Shown here in pieces: positions 6,042-7,252 of a DNA stretch of 7,252 nt. Each line of letters starts with the position of its first letter. The first letter of the stretch is position 1. The notes under the pieces were generated by a model. The model had not been told where the DNA came from. It was given only the letters and a program-made list of their open reading frames with translations, and made no database searches. Source of the stretch: Syntrophaceae bacterium (GTDB lineage Bacteria > Desulfobacterota > Syntrophia > Syntrophales > UBA2210); assembly GCA_030619435.1 (NCBI GenBank), contig JAUXBI010000086.1:1-7252 (forward strand), read 5' to 3'. Made by a program: the position numbers and the translations under genes.

Positions 6042-6962
6042 ATGGTTGAGAAAACACCGATTCTGGATATATTTACATATGTCTTTTTGATCACGGGGAT
6101 TATTATTGTCGGTTTTCCGGTTATTTACGCCATAATCGCCGCGACGCTTCCCATTGAAGACGTGTGCAGGGTTCCAATGCCGCTGATTCCGGGAGATCAG
6201 TTCTGGGTGAACATAAAGGCTGCCTGGGAAAAAGGTAACCTGGGAACGAACCTGTTAAATTCATTCATCATGGCGTCGGGTATTACCATAGGCAAGATCA
6301 GCGTTTCCCTGCTGGGCGCGTTCTCCATAGTGTACTTCGACTATCGATTCAGGACGCTGGCCTTCGTGTCCGTTTTCTGTACACTGATGCTTCCGGTGGA
6401 AGTAAGAATCCTTCCCACCTACGAGATGGCCGCGAATGTACTGGGTCCCTTCCAGAAGCTGTGGACTGTCCTGAATCTGGACGGCGTCGCGACCTGGATA
6501 GCGGGTCACGAGATAGCGGTGACACTGGAGTGGTGCATCCTGGACAGCTACACGGGACTTATCCTGCCCCTGGTTGCCTCAGCGACCTGCACCTTTCTTT
6601 TCCGGCAGTTCTTTCTCACAATTCCCGAGGAACTCTGCGAGGCGGCTAAGATGGATGGGGCTTCGGCCATGACCTTTTTCAGGAAGATTCTCCTTCCCCT
6701 CTCCAAGACCAATATCGCCGCACTTGTAGTTATCGAATTCGTCTATGGATGGAACCAGTATCTCTGGCCTCTGCTTATTACGACAAACCCAAAGATGACG
6801 ACGGCCGTCATAGGTCTTCAACACCTGATTCCAGCGGCTGATGATCTTCCCTACTGGAACGAGGCACTTGCGGGGGCCTTGATAGTGATGTTGCCACCCA
6901 TTCTTGTGGTTCTCTTCATGCAGAGATGGTTTGTAAAGGGGCTTGTAGACCCGGACAAATGA
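6042..6962 (+). CDS. ugpE: Permease subunit of the sn-glycerol-3-phosphate ABC importer (UgpE), with an internal insertion
   Basis: This 306-residue protein is the second half of the membrane pore. It starts six bases after the ugpA stop with only a weak GGGA upstream, suggesting translational coupling. UgpE-type blocks are MLPVEVRI (116-123), SYTGLILPLVASAT (169-182), FLFRQFF (185-191), YGWNQYLWPL (235-244) and GLVDPDK at the C-terminus. The EAA loop is intact (E200-A-A-K-M-D-G-A, with P219 downstream). Membrane segments lie near 10-36, 74-98, 105-120, 168-190, 224-246 and 275-297. It is about 25 residues longer than E. coli UgpE. The excess is explained by some 31 extra residues (134-164) between ANV and CILDSY, in the loop before the fourth membrane segment, offset by a short deletion near residue 66. 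No terminator is evident after it. Confidence 0.92.
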   Translation: MVEKTPILDIFTYVFLITGIIIVGFPVIYAIIAATLPIEDVCRVPMPLIPGDQFWVNIKAAWEKGNLGTNLLNSFIMASGITIGKISVSLLGAFSIVYFDYRFRTLAFVSVFCTLMLPVEVRILPTYEMAANVLGPFQKLWTVLNLDGVATWIAGHEIAVTLEWCILDSYTGLILPLVASATCTFLFRQFFLTIPEELCEAAKMDGASAMTFFRKILLPLSKTNIAALVVIEFVYGWNQYLWPLLITTNPKMTTAVIGLQHLIPAADDLPYWNEALAGALIVMLPPILVVLFMQRWFVKGLVDPDK

Positions 6963-6971
6963 TCCCGCAGC

Positions 6972-7139
6972 CTAATCCTTTTTCTCCCTCTTCTCTCCTT
7001 CACTGAGGTCATCGCGTGACTTCATGTTGAAATGAAGGACAAAGTGCTTTACCCAATCGCAGTAGCTTCTCTCTGTGCGAATCGAATAATGTCGTCGCCG
7101 CATAACATCGCGCATATCATCAAGAATCTTCCTTGACAT
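6972..7139 (-). pseudogene. Truncated integron-integrase-type tyrosine recombinase (N-terminal domain only)
   Basis: On the minus strand, ATG 7139 opens a 55-codon frame ending in TAG at 6972-6974. Residues 5-45 resemble the N-terminal SAM-like, core-DNA-binding domain of integron-type integrases. The hallmark run RRRHYSIRTERSYCDWVKHF (14-33) is followed by HFNMKSRDDL (36-45), as in the subgroup that continues towards an FLTxLAV block. Here the match stops at about residue 46, and a lysine/glutamate-rich tail (EGEKREKKD) ends it. The catalytic domain (R...HxxR...Y, some 250 residues) is absent. The start looks authentic: AGGA lies eight bases upstream and an in-frame TAA just before that. The stop is 9 bases beyond the ugpE stop, so loss of the 3' part coincides with the operon end. 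Recombinase function is impossible; a short peptide could still be made. Confidence 0.7.
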
Positions 7140-7180
7140 AGTCTTCTTCCTGCTTTATTGTTTTTTTCATGACCAAAAAG

Positions 7181-7209
7181 AATATACTATATTGAATCAC
7201 TACTGTCCG
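7181..7209 (-). promoter_or_regulatory. Candidate promoter for the integrase remnant, overlapping an AT-rich palindrome
   Basis: On the minus strand CGGACA (7204-7209, four of six) and TATATT (7181-7186, five of six) are spaced by 17 bp, placing a start near 7174 and a leader of about 35 nt before ATG 7139. The -10 box lies in a perfect 13-bp palindrome, AATATACTATATT (7181-7193). This may be a simple AT-rich coincidence or a regulator site. Confidence 0.3.
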
Positions 7210-7252
7210 GTTAAGGATCGAATAAATTCAATTGGTTACTTATGACAGGTTC
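7198..7252. other. Right-edge non-coding sequence, possible insertion-sequence end
   Basis: No gene is supported here apart from a few codons after ATG 7242 at the edge (Met-Thr-Gly). The motif CACTACTGTCCGG (7198-7210) reminds me of terminal inverted repeats carrying a TGTCCGG core in some IS4-type elements. That is memory of a pattern, not a match I can verify, and the partner end would lie outside the window. Confidence 0.15.

Noticed and set aside
7010..7047. CTTCAT / ATGAAG inverted repeat as terminator of ugpBAE.
   Set aside because: The stem is only 6 bp, AT-rich, has no T-run and lies inside the integrase remnant.

Overview
The window carries an sn-glycerol-3-phosphate (Ugp-type) ABC importer locus with flanking genes. 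The genes have Gram-negative, proteobacterial character: a periplasmic binding protein with a cleavable signal peptide, MalFG/UgpAE-type permeases, a MalK/UgpC-type ATPase, a PflX-like radical SAM protein of a kind common in anaerobes, and the remnant of an integron-type integrase. Base composition is mixed, with mid-GC genes and AT-rich spacers. Together this suggests an anaerobic or facultative deltaproteobacterium (Desulfobacterota-like). That placement is inference, since no rRNA or other phylogenetic marker is present.

Layout: positions 1-108 (minus) hold the N-terminus of a gene running off the left edge, with a signal-anchor-like start. Positions 294-1214 (minus) encode a COG1313/PflX-like radical SAM protein. 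A 277-nt divergent spacer follows, with a candidate LacI-family operator (1419-1434) inside a candidate promoter. Positions 1495-2319 (plus) encode a HAD type IIB phosphatase. It converges, with only 12 nt between, on ugpC (2332-3432, minus), the transport ATPase. A 304-nt spacer holds back-to-back sigma70-like promoters for ugpC (leftward) and ugpB (rightward). Then come ugpB (3737-5065), a strong 13-bp hairpin with a short T-run, ugpA (5145-6035) and ugpE (6042-6962) on the plus strand. Positions 6972-7139 (minus) hold a 55-codon remnant of an integron-integrase-type tyrosine recombinase. The right edge (7140-7252) is AT-rich and contains a candidate promoter for that remnant, plus a motif that could be the end of an insertion sequence.

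How the genes fit together: UgpB would capture glycerol-3-phosphate or glycerophosphodiesters in the periplasm, UgpA and UgpE form the pore, and UgpC powers it. Compared with the E. coli ugpBAECQ order, the ATPase gene is split off and divergent, no ugpQ phosphodiesterase is present in the window, and a HAD phosphatase gene sits next to ugpC. The hairpin between ugpB and ugpA looks like the usual device for making much more binding protein than permease. I do not see an unambiguous new system. The points most worth a second look are this split arrangement with its HAD partner, a roughly 31-residue insertion in UgpE, the operator-like palindrome, and the truncated integrase touching the end of the transporter operon.
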